Assembly (NCBI GenBank): GCA_038231495.1
Contig: JBBRLG010000413.1
Coordinates: forward strand, 1-6,836
DNA length: 6,836 bases
Source of the DNA: JBBRLG01 sp038231495
GTDB taxonomy: Bacteria; Planctomycetota; Planctomycetia; Gemmatales; Gemmataceae
Direction: 5' to 3'
Position numbers and translations under genes: made by a program. The notes below the pieces were generated by a model. The model made no database searches. It was not told where the DNA came from and saw only the letters and a program-made list of their open reading frames with translations. This document shows, one piece after another, positions 1 to 6,428 of the stretch. Position 1 is the stretch's first letter, and each line of letters starts with the position of its first letter.

Positions 1-1
1 G

Positions 2-535
2 GCGACGGACAAAGACCAGAAGCCGGGGCCGAACCGCAGTTTCGAGTATGACACGCTGTCGGACCAGTACGTCCGCTTCCTCGAAAAAGAAATCCTGCCG
101 GAAGTGGCGAAGAACTACAAGCTGCGCGAGGACGCCGCGGGCCGGGCCATCGGCGGCATCAGCTCCGGCGGCATTTGCGCGTTCACGGCGGCATGGGAAC
201 GGCCGGACCTATTCAGTAAGGTGTTGTCGCACGTCGGCAGCTTCACCAACATCCGCGGTGGCGACATCTACCCCGGCAAGATCCGCAAGACGAAGAAGAA
301 GGCGATCCGCGTCTTTTTGCAGGACGGTTCCGGCGACCTGGACAACGAACACGGCAACTGGCCGCTGGCGAACCAACAAATGGCGAAGGCGCTGGCGTTC
401 ATGAAGTACGACTACAAGTTCGAGTACGGCGACGGCGGCCACAACGGCAAGCACGGCGGCGCGATCCTGCCCGATTCGCTGCGCTGGCTGTGGAAAGACC
501 AGCTTTCGGACAAGTCGGAAACCAAGGACAAGTAA
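2..535 (+). CDS. Serine esterase, alpha/beta-hydrolase fold (enterochelin-esterase-like), 5'-truncated
   Basis: The window opens inside this gene; 177 residues up to a TAA are visible in the frame starting at base 2, so the N-terminus is missing. The visible part matches the C-terminal half of the Fes/esterase D group of alpha/beta-hydrolases. It has a nucleophile elbow G-I-S-S-G-G with the likely catalytic serine at visible residue 54, then an acidic stretch DGSGDLDNE (residues 108-115) that may hold the acid member of the triad. The segment GGHNGKHGG offers catalytic His147 (less likely His151). The protein ends in a short charged tail after LRWLWKD. Family members hydrolyse ester bonds; the substrate cannot be told, and siderophore cleavage should not be assumed. 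Any signal peptide or extra N-terminal domain would be off the window. A GTG at 104 could be read as a start, but coding similarity continues upstream of it. The gene is separated from def by a spacer with a large hairpin, so it is probably a separate transcription unit. Confidence 0.85.
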   Translation, partial: ATDKDQKPGPNRSFEYDTLSDQYVRFLEKEILPEVAKNYKLREDAAGRAIGGISSGGICAFTAAWERPDLFSKVLSHVGSFTNIRGGDIYPGKIRKTKKKAIRVFLQDGSGDLDNEHGNWPLANQQMAKALAFMKYDYKFEYGDGGHNGKHGGAILPDSLRWLWKDQLSDKSETKDK

Positions 536-563
536 CCGGAGGCAGCCGCGCCGAGAGGAGGAT

Positions 564-610
564 TTGCCGCTTGCGGCTTTGCAAATGCACTGCAAAGCCG
601 CAAGCGGCAA
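564..610. repeat. Perfect 20-bp inverted repeat with 7-nt loop
   Basis: Bases 564-583 (starting TTGCCGCTTGCGG) are the exact reverse complement of 591-610 (ending CCGCAAGCGGCAA), with loop AATGCAC at 584-590. It lies 28 nt after the esterase stop codon and 64 nt before def. A stem this long could act as a terminator or as a 3'-end stabiliser of the esterase mRNA. No T-tract follows on either strand, so it is not a classical intrinsic terminator. It may instead be a dispersed REP-like palindrome: a 13-nt piece of the stem recurs at 2228-2240 and a 10-nt piece at 3001-3010, both inside genes. The structure itself is certain; its role is inferred. Confidence 0.9.
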
Positions 611-618
611 TCGTCCGA

Positions 619-624
619 TATAAT
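619..624 (+). promoter_or_regulatory. Candidate -10 box (TATAAT) for the def operon
   Basis: A perfect TATAAT hexamer stands out in this GC-rich spacer, about 50 nt upstream of the def ATG, which would give a 5' leader of roughly 40-45 nt. No recognisable -35 box exists 16-18 nt upstream; that space is occupied by the right arm of the 564-610 inverted repeat. The position ahead of a five-gene run makes it a reasonable promoter candidate, but it is unproven. Confidence 0.4.
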
Positions 625-674
625 ACCGAAGGAAGCCAAAAATCAGGCCCGTGGAGCCGTCGAGACGAGTTGAC

Positions 675-1271
675 ATGAAGATCGTGAAATTCCCGCACCC
701 CGCGTTGCGCTACGAATCGAAACCCCTGACGGCCATCGACAAAAAGGTTCACCTGGCGGTCGGCGGCATGCTCGATCTCATGTTCGAGGCGAAAGGCCTG
801 GGACTCGCCGCCAACCAGGTCGCGTTGCCGTACCAGCTCCTCATTCTGAACATGGACGTGCTCAACGGCGTCGAGAGCGACAAGGCGTTGCCGGAAAACG
901 CGGGCGTCTTTATCAACCCGGTGATCCTCGAACGCAAGGGCAGCGTCGAAGGCGAAGAGGGTTGCCTGAGCTTTCCCGAACTGTACCAGAAGGTCCGCCG
1001 GGCCAAGTCGATCAAGGTGCTGGCGTACAACCTCAAGGGCGAGGCGGTCGAGATCACGGCGAGCGACCTGGCGTCGCGCGCGTGGCAGCACGAAATCGAC
1101 CACCTGCACGGCATTTTGTTCATCGACAAGATGGGCACCATCGCCAAGCTATCGAGCCGATCGGCGCTAAAGCAGTTCGAGCGCGACTACAAAAAGGCCC
1201 GCGAGAAGGGCGAAATCGGCACGGACGCGCAAATCAAGGATGAACTCGACGGCCTCGCCGGCCAGGCGTAA
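675..1271 (+). CDS. def: Peptide deformylase
   Basis: Encodes a 198-residue peptide deformylase, the cytoplasmic metalloenzyme that removes the formyl group from the N-terminal methionine of new proteins. All three family motifs are present: motif I GLGLAANQ (residues 41-48), motif II EGCLS with metal-binding Cys97, and motif III QHEIDH with metal ligands His139 and His143 and catalytic Glu140. The ATG at 675 is chosen because the protein then starts MKIVKFPHPALR, the usual deformylase N-terminus. An in-frame GTG at 651 would add eight residues with no family counterpart. No strong ribosome-binding site is seen close to the ATG. After the metal site there is a longer basic/acidic tail (about residues 155-198), within the range of the family's C-terminal helix. 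The gene is followed directly by fmt, the classic functional partner that adds the group Def removes. The candidate promoter at 619-624 would drive it as first gene of the run. Confidence 0.97.
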   Translation: MKIVKFPHPALRYESKPLTAIDKKVHLAVGGMLDLMFEAKGLGLAANQVALPYQLLILNMDVLNGVESDKALPENAGVFINPVILERKGSVEGEEGCLSFPELYQKVRRAKSIKVLAYNLKGEAVEITASDLASRAWQHEIDHLHGILFIDKMGTIAKLSSRSALKQFERDYKKAREKGEIGTDAQIKDELDGLAGQA

Positions 1272-1291
1272 TGCCGCTGAAAGTGAGACTG

Positions 1292-2269
1292 ATGCGACTC
1301 GTTATGATGGGCACCGGGCTGTTCGCCGAGCCGACGTTTGAGGCTCTCTTGCAAGGTTTGCACCCGGTCGTCGGCCTGGTAACGCAACCCGACCGCGCTG
1401 TAGGCAACGAAAGCGGCTCGACGCGCCAGACCGGTCGCGGCATGAAGACGATTTCCCTCGAACACGGGTTGCCGGTCCTTCAGCCCGAAAAAATCAACAC
1501 GCCCGAAGGCGTCGCGGCGTTGACGGCTCTGCAACCGGACCTTCTCGTCGTCGCGGCGTACGGGCACATCCTGTCGCGCGACGTACTCGCCGTGCCGGCG
1601 CTTGGGGGCATCAACGTCCATGCGTCACTGTTGCCGAAATACCGCGGGGCAGCCCCCATCGCTTGGGCCATTTACCACGGCGAAACGACCACCGGCGTCA
1701 CGATCATTCGCATGACGACCGGCCTCGACGCCGGCGACATGCTGGCCCAGGAAGCGCTGGAATTTGCACCCGCCGAGACGGCCGGCGAAGCCGAGGCTCG
1801 CCTGGCACAAATCGGGGCACGCCTGGCGGTCCAGGTGATCGGCCAACTCGCGGCGGGCGGCGTCGAAGGTTGCAAGCAAGACCTTGCCCTCGTCACCAAA
1901 GCGCCGAAACTTACCAAGGAACACGGCGCGATCGACTGGACCCGGAGCGGCGTGCAGGTCTGCAACCACGTCCGGGCGATGCAGCCGTGGCCGACCGCCT
2001 ATAGCTACTGGCATCGGAACGGTCAGCTGCCCGTCCGTTTGCTCGTGTTCAAGGCGGCCGCGCGGCTGCCGCTTCCGGGCGAAGCAGGCACACCGGGCCA
2101 GGTGCTAGTTCAGGCGGACCTGAGCCGGTTGCGCGTGGTCGCCGGTGACGGCCAGGTCGTCGAAATCGAAGCGTTGCAACCGGCCGGCAAGCGGCGCATG
2201 ACCGCGGCGGAGTATTTGCGCGGCCGTAAGCCGCAAGCGGGCGACCGGCTCGGACCGGAGCAGGCATGA
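1292..2269 (+). CDS. fmt: Methionyl-tRNA formyltransferase
   Basis: Encodes a 325-residue enzyme that transfers a formyl group from 10-formyltetrahydrofolate to initiator Met-tRNA. The N-terminal catalytic domain (about 1-182) carries NVHASLLPKYRGAAPI with Asn108 and His110, and GLDAGDM with Asp146; these fit the Asn-His-Asp catalytic triad of the family, shifted by two from E. coli numbering. The C-terminal tRNA-binding domain starts near KLTKEHGAIDW (residue 206) and continues through VCNHVRAMQPWP. The start at 1292 gives MRLVMMGTGLFA, the normal family N-terminus (usually MGTPxFA, so Gly replaces Pro here). An alternative ATG at 1271 overlaps the last base of the def stop codon and would add seven residues; it could be used for translational coupling. 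The gene overlaps rsmB by ATGA. The last coding segment (2228-2240) contains a 13-nt copy of the intergenic hairpin arm. Confidence 0.96.
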   Translation: MRLVMMGTGLFAEPTFEALLQGLHPVVGLVTQPDRAVGNESGSTRQTGRGMKTISLEHGLPVLQPEKINTPEGVAALTALQPDLLVVAAYGHILSRDVLAVPALGGINVHASLLPKYRGAAPIAWAIYHGETTTGVTIIRMTTGLDAGDMLAQEALEFAPAETAGEAEARLAQIGARLAVQVIGQLAAGGVEGCKQDLALVTKAPKLTKEHGAIDWTRSGVQVCNHVRAMQPWPTAYSYWHRNGQLPVRLLVFKAAARLPLPGEAGTPGQVLVQADLSRLRVVAGDGQVVEIEALQPAGKRRMTAAEYLRGRKPQAGDRLGPEQA

Positions 2270-3648
2270 ACCCCGCGTACCCGGCTTTCAACGGCAAACA
2301 ACACAACGCCCGCACCCTGGCCCTTCAGGTGTTGGGCCTGTGCCGGCGGCACGACGCCTTCCTGCAAGAAATCCTCGACCAGCAGCTGAACATCATCCCC
2401 CTCAACCCGGCCGACCGCCGGCTCACGACGCAACTGGCCTACGGCGTGCTGCGCCGCCGCGGCACCTTGCACTCGTTGTTGGCGCCGCACGTTTCGCGGC
2501 CCCAGGCGAAGGTCGAGCCGTGGCTGTGGGACTGCCTTTACCTGGGGGCGTACCAGCTGGCCCTCATGAAGAACATCCCCGTTCACGCCGCGCTCAACGA
2601 GACGGTCGAGCTGGCCAACGCCTTCGGGCGACCGCTGGCCAAGGGCTTCCTCAACGGCGTGTTGCGCGCCCTGGCCGCGGTTGTCACCGACCTGCGGACC
2701 ACGGTGCCGGGAGCGGACGCGCTGCCACTGGAGAAGGGCGAATACCGGCGGCTGGCTCGACCTGCGCTTCCGGACCCGGCGACCCATCCCGTACAATACT
2801 TGGCTGCCGGCTTCGGTCTGCCCAACTGGCTCGCCGAGCGCTGGTCGGCACGGTACGACGCCGACGAGTGCCGGCGACTCGGCTTCTGGTTCGCGGGCCA
2901 GGCACCGCTGACGTTGCGTTGCAACGTCCTCCGCACGGATCGGGACAAACTGGTGCAAGCGTGCTGCGCCGCCGGGCTGCACGCGGAGCCGGGTATCCAC
3001 CCGCAAGCGGTTCGCGTCATCGAAGCGGTGCCGATCCGCGAAGTGCCCGGCTACGACGAGGGCTGGTTCGTCGTGCAGGACGAGGCGTCGATGAGCGTGG
3101 CGTCCGCGCTGGCCCCGACGCCGGGTATGAGCGTTCTCGACCTATGTTCCGCGCCGGGCGGCAAAACGACGCACCTGGCCGAATTGATGGGTAATCAGGG
3201 GCGCATCGTCGCCTACGATCTGATCGAGAACCGCCTGCGCCTGGTACAGTTGCTCGCCCGGCGGCTGGGCCACACGATTATTGAGACGCGCCGCTGGTCC
3301 GGCAACAAGGGCGTCGGCGAGCCGGAAAACTCGTTCGACGCCGTGCTGGTGGACGTGCCGTGCAGCAACACCGGCGTCTTGGGACGCCGGCCGGAGGTAC
3401 GCTGGCGGCTACAGCCTACCGACCTACGCCGCCTCGTCGTCCTGCAAGCGCAACTGCTTGGGCAGGCCGCCCGCTACGTGAAGCCCGGCGGCACGGTCAT
3501 TTACTCAACGTGCAGCATCGAGCCAGAAGAGAACCAGGCCATCGTCCGACAAGCGGCGGACGTGCTGGAGTTGGAAGCCGAGGCAGAGGCAGTGCCCGGA
3601 AAGCCGGGCGACGGCGGTTATTGGGCGCGGTTGCGCAAGGGAGAATGA
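2266..3648 (+). CDS. rsmB: 16S rRNA (cytosine-C5) methyltransferase RsmB
   Basis: Encodes a 460-residue protein built like RsmB, which uses S-adenosylmethionine to make m5C967 (E. coli numbering) in 16S rRNA. An N-terminal NusB-like RNA-binding domain spans about residues 8-155 (ARTLALQVL near its start, PVHAALNETVELA in the middle). A longer than usual linker, rich in Pro, Ala and charged residues, leads to the methyltransferase domain. That domain has the SAM-binding loop DLCSAPGGKT (292-301), motif IV DVPCSNTG with Cys366, and motif VI STCSI with Cys416. In this family the motif VI cysteine is the nucleophile and the motif IV cysteine helps release product, so both key residues are intact. 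The ATG lies in an ATGA overlap with the fmt stop codon, with GGAG five bases upstream (2257-2260), so translation is probably coupled. The next gene starts three bases after its TGA. Confidence 0.95.
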   Translation: MNPAYPAFNGKQHNARTLALQVLGLCRRHDAFLQEILDQQLNIIPLNPADRRLTTQLAYGVLRRRGTLHSLLAPHVSRPQAKVEPWLWDCLYLGAYQLALMKNIPVHAALNETVELANAFGRPLAKGFLNGVLRALAAVVTDLRTTVPGADALPLEKGEYRRLARPALPDPATHPVQYLAAGFGLPNWLAERWSARYDADECRRLGFWFAGQAPLTLRCNVLRTDRDKLVQACCAAGLHAEPGIHPQAVRVIEAVPIREVPGYDEGWFVVQDEASMSVASALAPTPGMSVLDLCSAPGGKTTHLAELMGNQGRIVAYDLIENRLRLVQLLARRLGHTIIETRRWSGNKGVGEPENSFDAVLVDVPCSNTGVLGRRPEVRWRLQPTDLRRLVVLQAQLLGQAARYVKPGGTVIYSTCSIEPEENQAIVRQAADVLELEAEAEAVPGKPGDGGYWARLRKGE

Positions 3649-3651
3649 CTC

Positions 3652-4440
3652 GTGAACCAAAAACTTTTGTCAACTCTCGATCCCCAAATTGCTGCACAGG
3701 TCGCGTTATTTCAGTCAATGCCGATCCTGCACGAGGACGATCCGGAGATCGACATGGGCGAATCCAACTTACACGCGCTGGCAGAACACATCCTGCGCTA
3801 TTGCGTGACCGCGCACCTCATTTCCCAACCGCAATATCAGGTGTTTTCCAACCTTAATCTCCACTATCAACCGCGTTTCCCTCGCATTTTCGTGTCCCCG
3901 GATGTGATGGTTGTGACGCCGAACGAACCGCTGCCGGAAGACATTAGCTCATATCACATCGATTCCGACGGTCCCCCGCCGGTGCTTGTCGCGGAGGCGC
4001 TTTCCGAGCGGACGGCCGAGGAAGTCGATCTGCGGGAAAAGGTGGCCATTTATGCGCTGATTGGCGCGGCAGAGTATGTCCTGCTCGATCCGGTCGGCCG
4101 GTTTATGCCCCAACGCCTTCTGTTGAAGCGCCTTCAGCCGGATCTCACCTGGAAAGATGAACAAGACGCGGACGGCGGCCTGACGAGCGCCTTGGGCTTC
4201 CGCGTCGTGTTCGACGAGGACGGGCAGTTGCGCGTCCTGAACGCGAAGACCGGCCGCCGCTACATTCGGCCGAATGAGGCCGAAGCGGCATTCACGGCCT
4301 CCGAAAAAAAGCGCCTAAAAGCTGAGCGTGCGCGGCGGCGGGCGGAAAAGGAGCGGCAGCGAGCGGAGGAACGCGTGCGCGAGTTGGAGGCCGAAATTGC
4401 CCGGTTGCGCAAACGCTCCGGCGGTAACAACAAACAATGA
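3652..4440 (+). CDS. Uma2 family (DUF820) putative PD-(D/E)XK endonuclease with C-terminal coiled coil
   Basis: Encodes a 262-residue Uma2-type protein. The core resembles the PD-(D/E)XK nuclease fold: SPDVMVV with Asp84, VAEALSERT with Glu115, Lys130 in REKVAIYALIG, then the family-typical AEYVLLDP. The usual serine-proline after the Glu motif (ExxSPS) is altered to E-A-L-S-E-R-T. Residues 217-255 form a highly charged Arg/Glu/Lys coiled coil, an appendage often seen in planctomycete and cyanobacterial members. The GTG start is chosen for its AGGGAG ribosome-binding site (3638-3643, spacing 8); an ATG at 3718 is a weaker alternative. Nuclease activity is inferred from the fold only, and the cellular role of Uma2 proteins is unknown. 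It sits between two RNA-modification genes, three bases after rsmB and, if the upstream ATG is used, overlapping miaB. Its first few hundred bases look more AT-rich than neighbours, consistent with later insertion into the operon. Confidence 0.85.
   Translation: MNQKLLSTLDPQIAAQVALFQSMPILHEDDPEIDMGESNLHALAEHILRYCVTAHLISQPQYQVFSNLNLHYQPRFPRIFVSPDVMVVTPNEPLPEDISSYHIDSDGPPPVLVAEALSERTAEEVDLREKVAIYALIGAAEYVLLDPVGRFMPQRLLLKRLQPDLTWKDEQDADGGLTSALGFRVVFDEDGQLRVLNAKTGRRYIRPNEAEAAFTASEKKRLKAERARRRAEKERQRAEERVRELEAEIARLRKRSGGNNKQ
4305..4311 (+). other. In-frame A AAA AAG heptamer, possible -1 frameshift site
   Basis: Inside the Uma2 gene, at the start of the coiled-coil region, the sequence reads A AAA AAG with the AAA and AAG codons in the zero frame. 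This is the same heptamer, in the same phase, as the dnaX programmed -1 frameshift site of E. coli. A -1 shift would read Ala-Pro-Lys-Ser and stop at TGA 4323-4325, giving a protein with the nuclease-like domain but without the coiled coil. A seven-A run is conspicuous in such GC-rich DNA, but no clear stimulatory hairpin or internal ribosome-binding site was identified. It could be a chance pair of lysine codons. Confidence 0.25.
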
Positions 4441-4466
4441 TCCCAACAAGGTCGGCGACCCAGGTC

Positions 4467-5942
4467 ATGACGAAAAAACTCTACATCGAAACGGTCGGCT
4501 GCCAGATGAACGTGCTGGACAGCGAACTCGTCGTCGGGGCGCTACGGCGGCAGGGCTACGAACTGACGCACGAGCCGACCGACGCCGACGTGATCTTCTT
4601 CAACACGTGCAGCGTCCGCCAGCACGCCGAGGACAAGATATACAGCGCGCTCGGCCGCCTGCGCGGCCACAAGAAGCAGCACCCCGAAACGGTCATCGGC
4701 GTACTCGGCTGCATGGCGCAAAAGGACCAGGAAACCGTCTTGCGCCGCGCCCCCTACGTTGACATCGTTTGCGGCACCGGCCAACTCGCACAGTTGCCGG
4801 AATTGATCGAAGAAGTGCGGCGCAGCGGCAAACCGCAACTGGCGCTGAGCCTCGACCGCAAGGAGGCGTCGCGCGTCGAGGTCGAGCGCAGCTTCGAGAG
4901 CTACGACCCGATGCGCGACCCGTCGATGAGGCCGACGGCGTTTCAGGCGTACGTCCGCATCATGATCGGCTGCGACAAGTTTTGCACCTACTGCATCGTG
5001 CCGAGCGTCCGCGGCCCGGAGCAGAGCCGCCCGCCCGAACATGTTGTTGCCGAGGTGCGCCAACTCGCCGCCGAGGGCTGCAAGGAAGTCACGCTGCTCG
5101 GTCAAACGGTCAACAGCTACGCCTACACGCAAGGCGACGGCCGCCGCGAACGCCTTTCCGATCTGCTGACGCGCATTCACGCCATTGGCGGTATCGAACG
5201 GATCAAATTCATCACAAACTTCCCGCGCGACATGGACGACGACTTGCTCGACGCCGTGCGCGACCTGCCGAAAGTCTGCAAATACCTGCACGTCCCGGCG
5301 CAATCGGGCTGCAACGACGTGCTGAAGCGCATGAAGCGCCTGTACACGGTCGAATACTACCGCGACATGCTGCACCGCTGCCGCGCGCGCGTGCCGGGCG
5401 TCGCCATCAGCAGCGACTTCATCGTCGGCTTCTGCGGCGAGACGGAAGCGTCGTTCGCCCAGACGTGCGACCTGGTGCGCGAGGCGAATTTCAAGAACAG
5501 CTTCATCTTCAAATACAGTGCCCGCCCCGGCACGAAGGCCGACGACCTGTTTCCCGACGACGTGCCGGAGGAGGTCAAAAAGCGGCGCAACAACGACCTG
5601 CTGGCGCTGCAAAACGCGGTCAGCCTCGCCGACCACCGCGGCCGCGTCGGCGACACGGTCGAAGTGCTGGTAGAAGGCCTGAGCAAGACGGCGCTCAAGC
5701 ACGCCAGCAGCGGCCCGAAACAACTGACCGGCCGGACGATGACCGACCACATCGTGGTGTTCGAGGGCAACGAACGGTTGATTGGCCGCACGGTCGCGGT
5801 GCGGATCGACGAAGCGGCGTCGTTTACCCTATTCGGCACGGTACGGACGACGGAGCAGGTGGGGGCGCATGAACCGCAAGAAAGCCGGTGCGAAGTCCCT
5901 GCACCGGCTGAGTCTTTGCGGTGGAAATTACCGGTGGTTTAA
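4467..5942 (+). CDS. miaB: tRNA-2-methylthio-N6-dimethylallyladenosine synthase MiaB
   Basis: Encodes a 491-residue radical-SAM methylthiotransferase that adds the 2-methylthio group to i6A37 of tRNAs reading UNN codons. The N-terminal UPF0004 domain supplies the auxiliary iron-sulfur cluster ligands Cys12 (VGCQMN), Cys48 (NTCSVR) and Cys82 (LGCMAQ). The radical-SAM domain carries C-x3-C-x2-C at Cys169, Cys173 and Cys176. LLGQTVNSY follows (MiaB proteins more often have Asn where Thr stands). A TRAM RNA-binding domain covers about residues 389-459. The remaining 32 residues form a tail with no recognised domain, and a hairpin overlaps its coding sequence. The start at 4467 gives MTKKLYIETVGCQMN, the family N-terminus; an in-frame ATG at 4437 overlaps the Uma2 stop by ATGA and would add ten residues, perhaps for coupling. 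MtaB and RimO are paralogues, but the QMN and NTCSVR motifs favour MiaB. Confidence 0.95.
   Translation: MTKKLYIETVGCQMNVLDSELVVGALRRQGYELTHEPTDADVIFFNTCSVRQHAEDKIYSALGRLRGHKKQHPETVIGVLGCMAQKDQETVLRRAPYVDIVCGTGQLAQLPELIEEVRRSGKPQLALSLDRKEASRVEVERSFESYDPMRDPSMRPTAFQAYVRIMIGCDKFCTYCIVPSVRGPEQSRPPEHVVAEVRQLAAEGCKEVTLLGQTVNSYAYTQGDGRRERLSDLLTRIHAIGGIERIKFITNFPRDMDDDLLDAVRDLPKVCKYLHVPAQSGCNDVLKRMKRLYTVEYYRDMLHRCRARVPGVAISSDFIVGFCGETEASFAQTCDLVREANFKNSFIFKYSARPGTKADDLFPDDVPEEVKKRRNNDLLALQNAVSLADHRGRVGDTVEVLVEGLSKTALKHASSGPKQLTGRTMTDHIVVFEGNERLIGRTVAVRIDEAASFTLFGTVRTTEQVGAHEPQESRCEVPAPAESLRWKLPVV
5874..5921 (+). terminator. Imperfect stem-loop at the 3' end of miaB, possible terminator
   Basis: GCCGGTGC (5884-5891) pairs exactly with GCACCGGC (5901-5908) around a 9-nt loop. 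CCGCAA (5874-5879) pairs with TTGCGG (5916-5921) across an internal loop. The structure lies inside the last codons of miaB, and a T-rich stretch (5938-5947) follows 16 bases later, too far for a textbook intrinsic terminator. It sits between two convergent genes, where a transcription stop is expected. The pairing is seen; the function is inferred. Confidence 0.35.
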
Positions 5943-5969
5943 TTTTTAGACGCCTAGATTGGTGCGCGA

Positions 5970-6428
5970 TTAGATTCGTCGTCCGGGGAATAAGGCGTTT
6001 GGTAGAAGCGATACGTCTTGATCGGCTCCGCGAAAGGTGGCGTCGAAAAACTGCAAGAAGCCGGCAAATCCCAGAAGGCCTCGAAGCAGAGGAAACGGCG
6101 CGAAACCGACCACGGTGTCCCATTCATACGTTTCAGTGCCGCCATCCGTAATCCGTAGTTGGACCGGGGCGTAGTGACAATGGATCCGACCGCGGCCGAC
6201 GAGATTGATTTCGCGCCGGGCGGCCTGATTCAGATCCACACCGATTAGCGGAGCCACCGAAGGGTCTAAGATTGTCTCATCCGCCCCCGTATCGAGCAAA
6301 CCGTCGCGCAAACGGGAGCCGGCAGGTCCGGTGATGCGAACGGCCAGCAGGGGACGCGGCATAATGGTGGCGCCGCCAAGGGCCGGAATGGGGGTGCGTA
6401 CCACGCAGGGCATGTACCGAATGATCAT
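5970..6428 (-). CDS. Single-domain retropepsin-like aspartic protease
   Basis: Encodes a 152-residue protein with one aspartic-protease signature, LLDTGADETIL, with catalytic Asp46 in D-T-G-A. The later hydrophobic segment LLRGLLGFAGFLQFFDATF matches the second conserved block (I/L-L-G-x-x-G-F...F) of bacterial retropepsin-like proteins. Only one Asp motif is present, so, as in retroviral proteases, activity would need a homodimer. No signal peptide or membrane anchor is evident, so a cytoplasmic location is likely. The ATG at 6428 is chosen because it forms an ATGA overlap with the stop of the upstream small gene and has GAGGA 12 bases upstream (6445-6441). A longer frame reaching 6533 has no support and would overlap that gene deeply. 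The substrate is unknown; the coupled small protein is a candidate partner. The gene converges on miaB with a 27-bp gap. Confidence 0.8.
   Translation of the reverse strand: MIIRYMPCVVRTPIPALGGATIMPRPLLAVRITGPAGSRLRDGLLDTGADETILDPSVAPLIGVDLNQAARREINLVGRGRIHCHYAPVQLRITDGGTETYEWDTVVGFAPFPLLRGLLGFAGFLQFFDATFRGADQDVSLLPNALFPGRRI

Noticed and set aside
651..674. GTG start extending def by eight residues
   Set aside because: The deformylase family N-terminus begins at the ATG at 675, and no better ribosome-binding site supports the GTG.
2110..3006. 298-codon open frame on the minus strand
   Set aside because: Antisense to the end of fmt and the first half of rsmB; no recognisable motif and shadow-like composition.
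4542..5750. 402-codon open frame on the minus strand
   Set aside because: It lies entirely antisense to miaB, whose catalytic cysteines and domains are intact. Its Ala/Val/Asp/Arg-rich sequence is typical of a GC-driven shadow frame.
4769..5872. 367-codon plus-strand frame
   Set aside because: Out-of-frame reading of miaB, extremely rich in Arg, Pro and Ala; no motifs.
5869..5949. 26-codon frame with a purine-rich stretch upstream, overlapping the miaB end
   Set aside because: Too short, no recognisable product, and its DNA is explained by the miaB tail and the hairpin.
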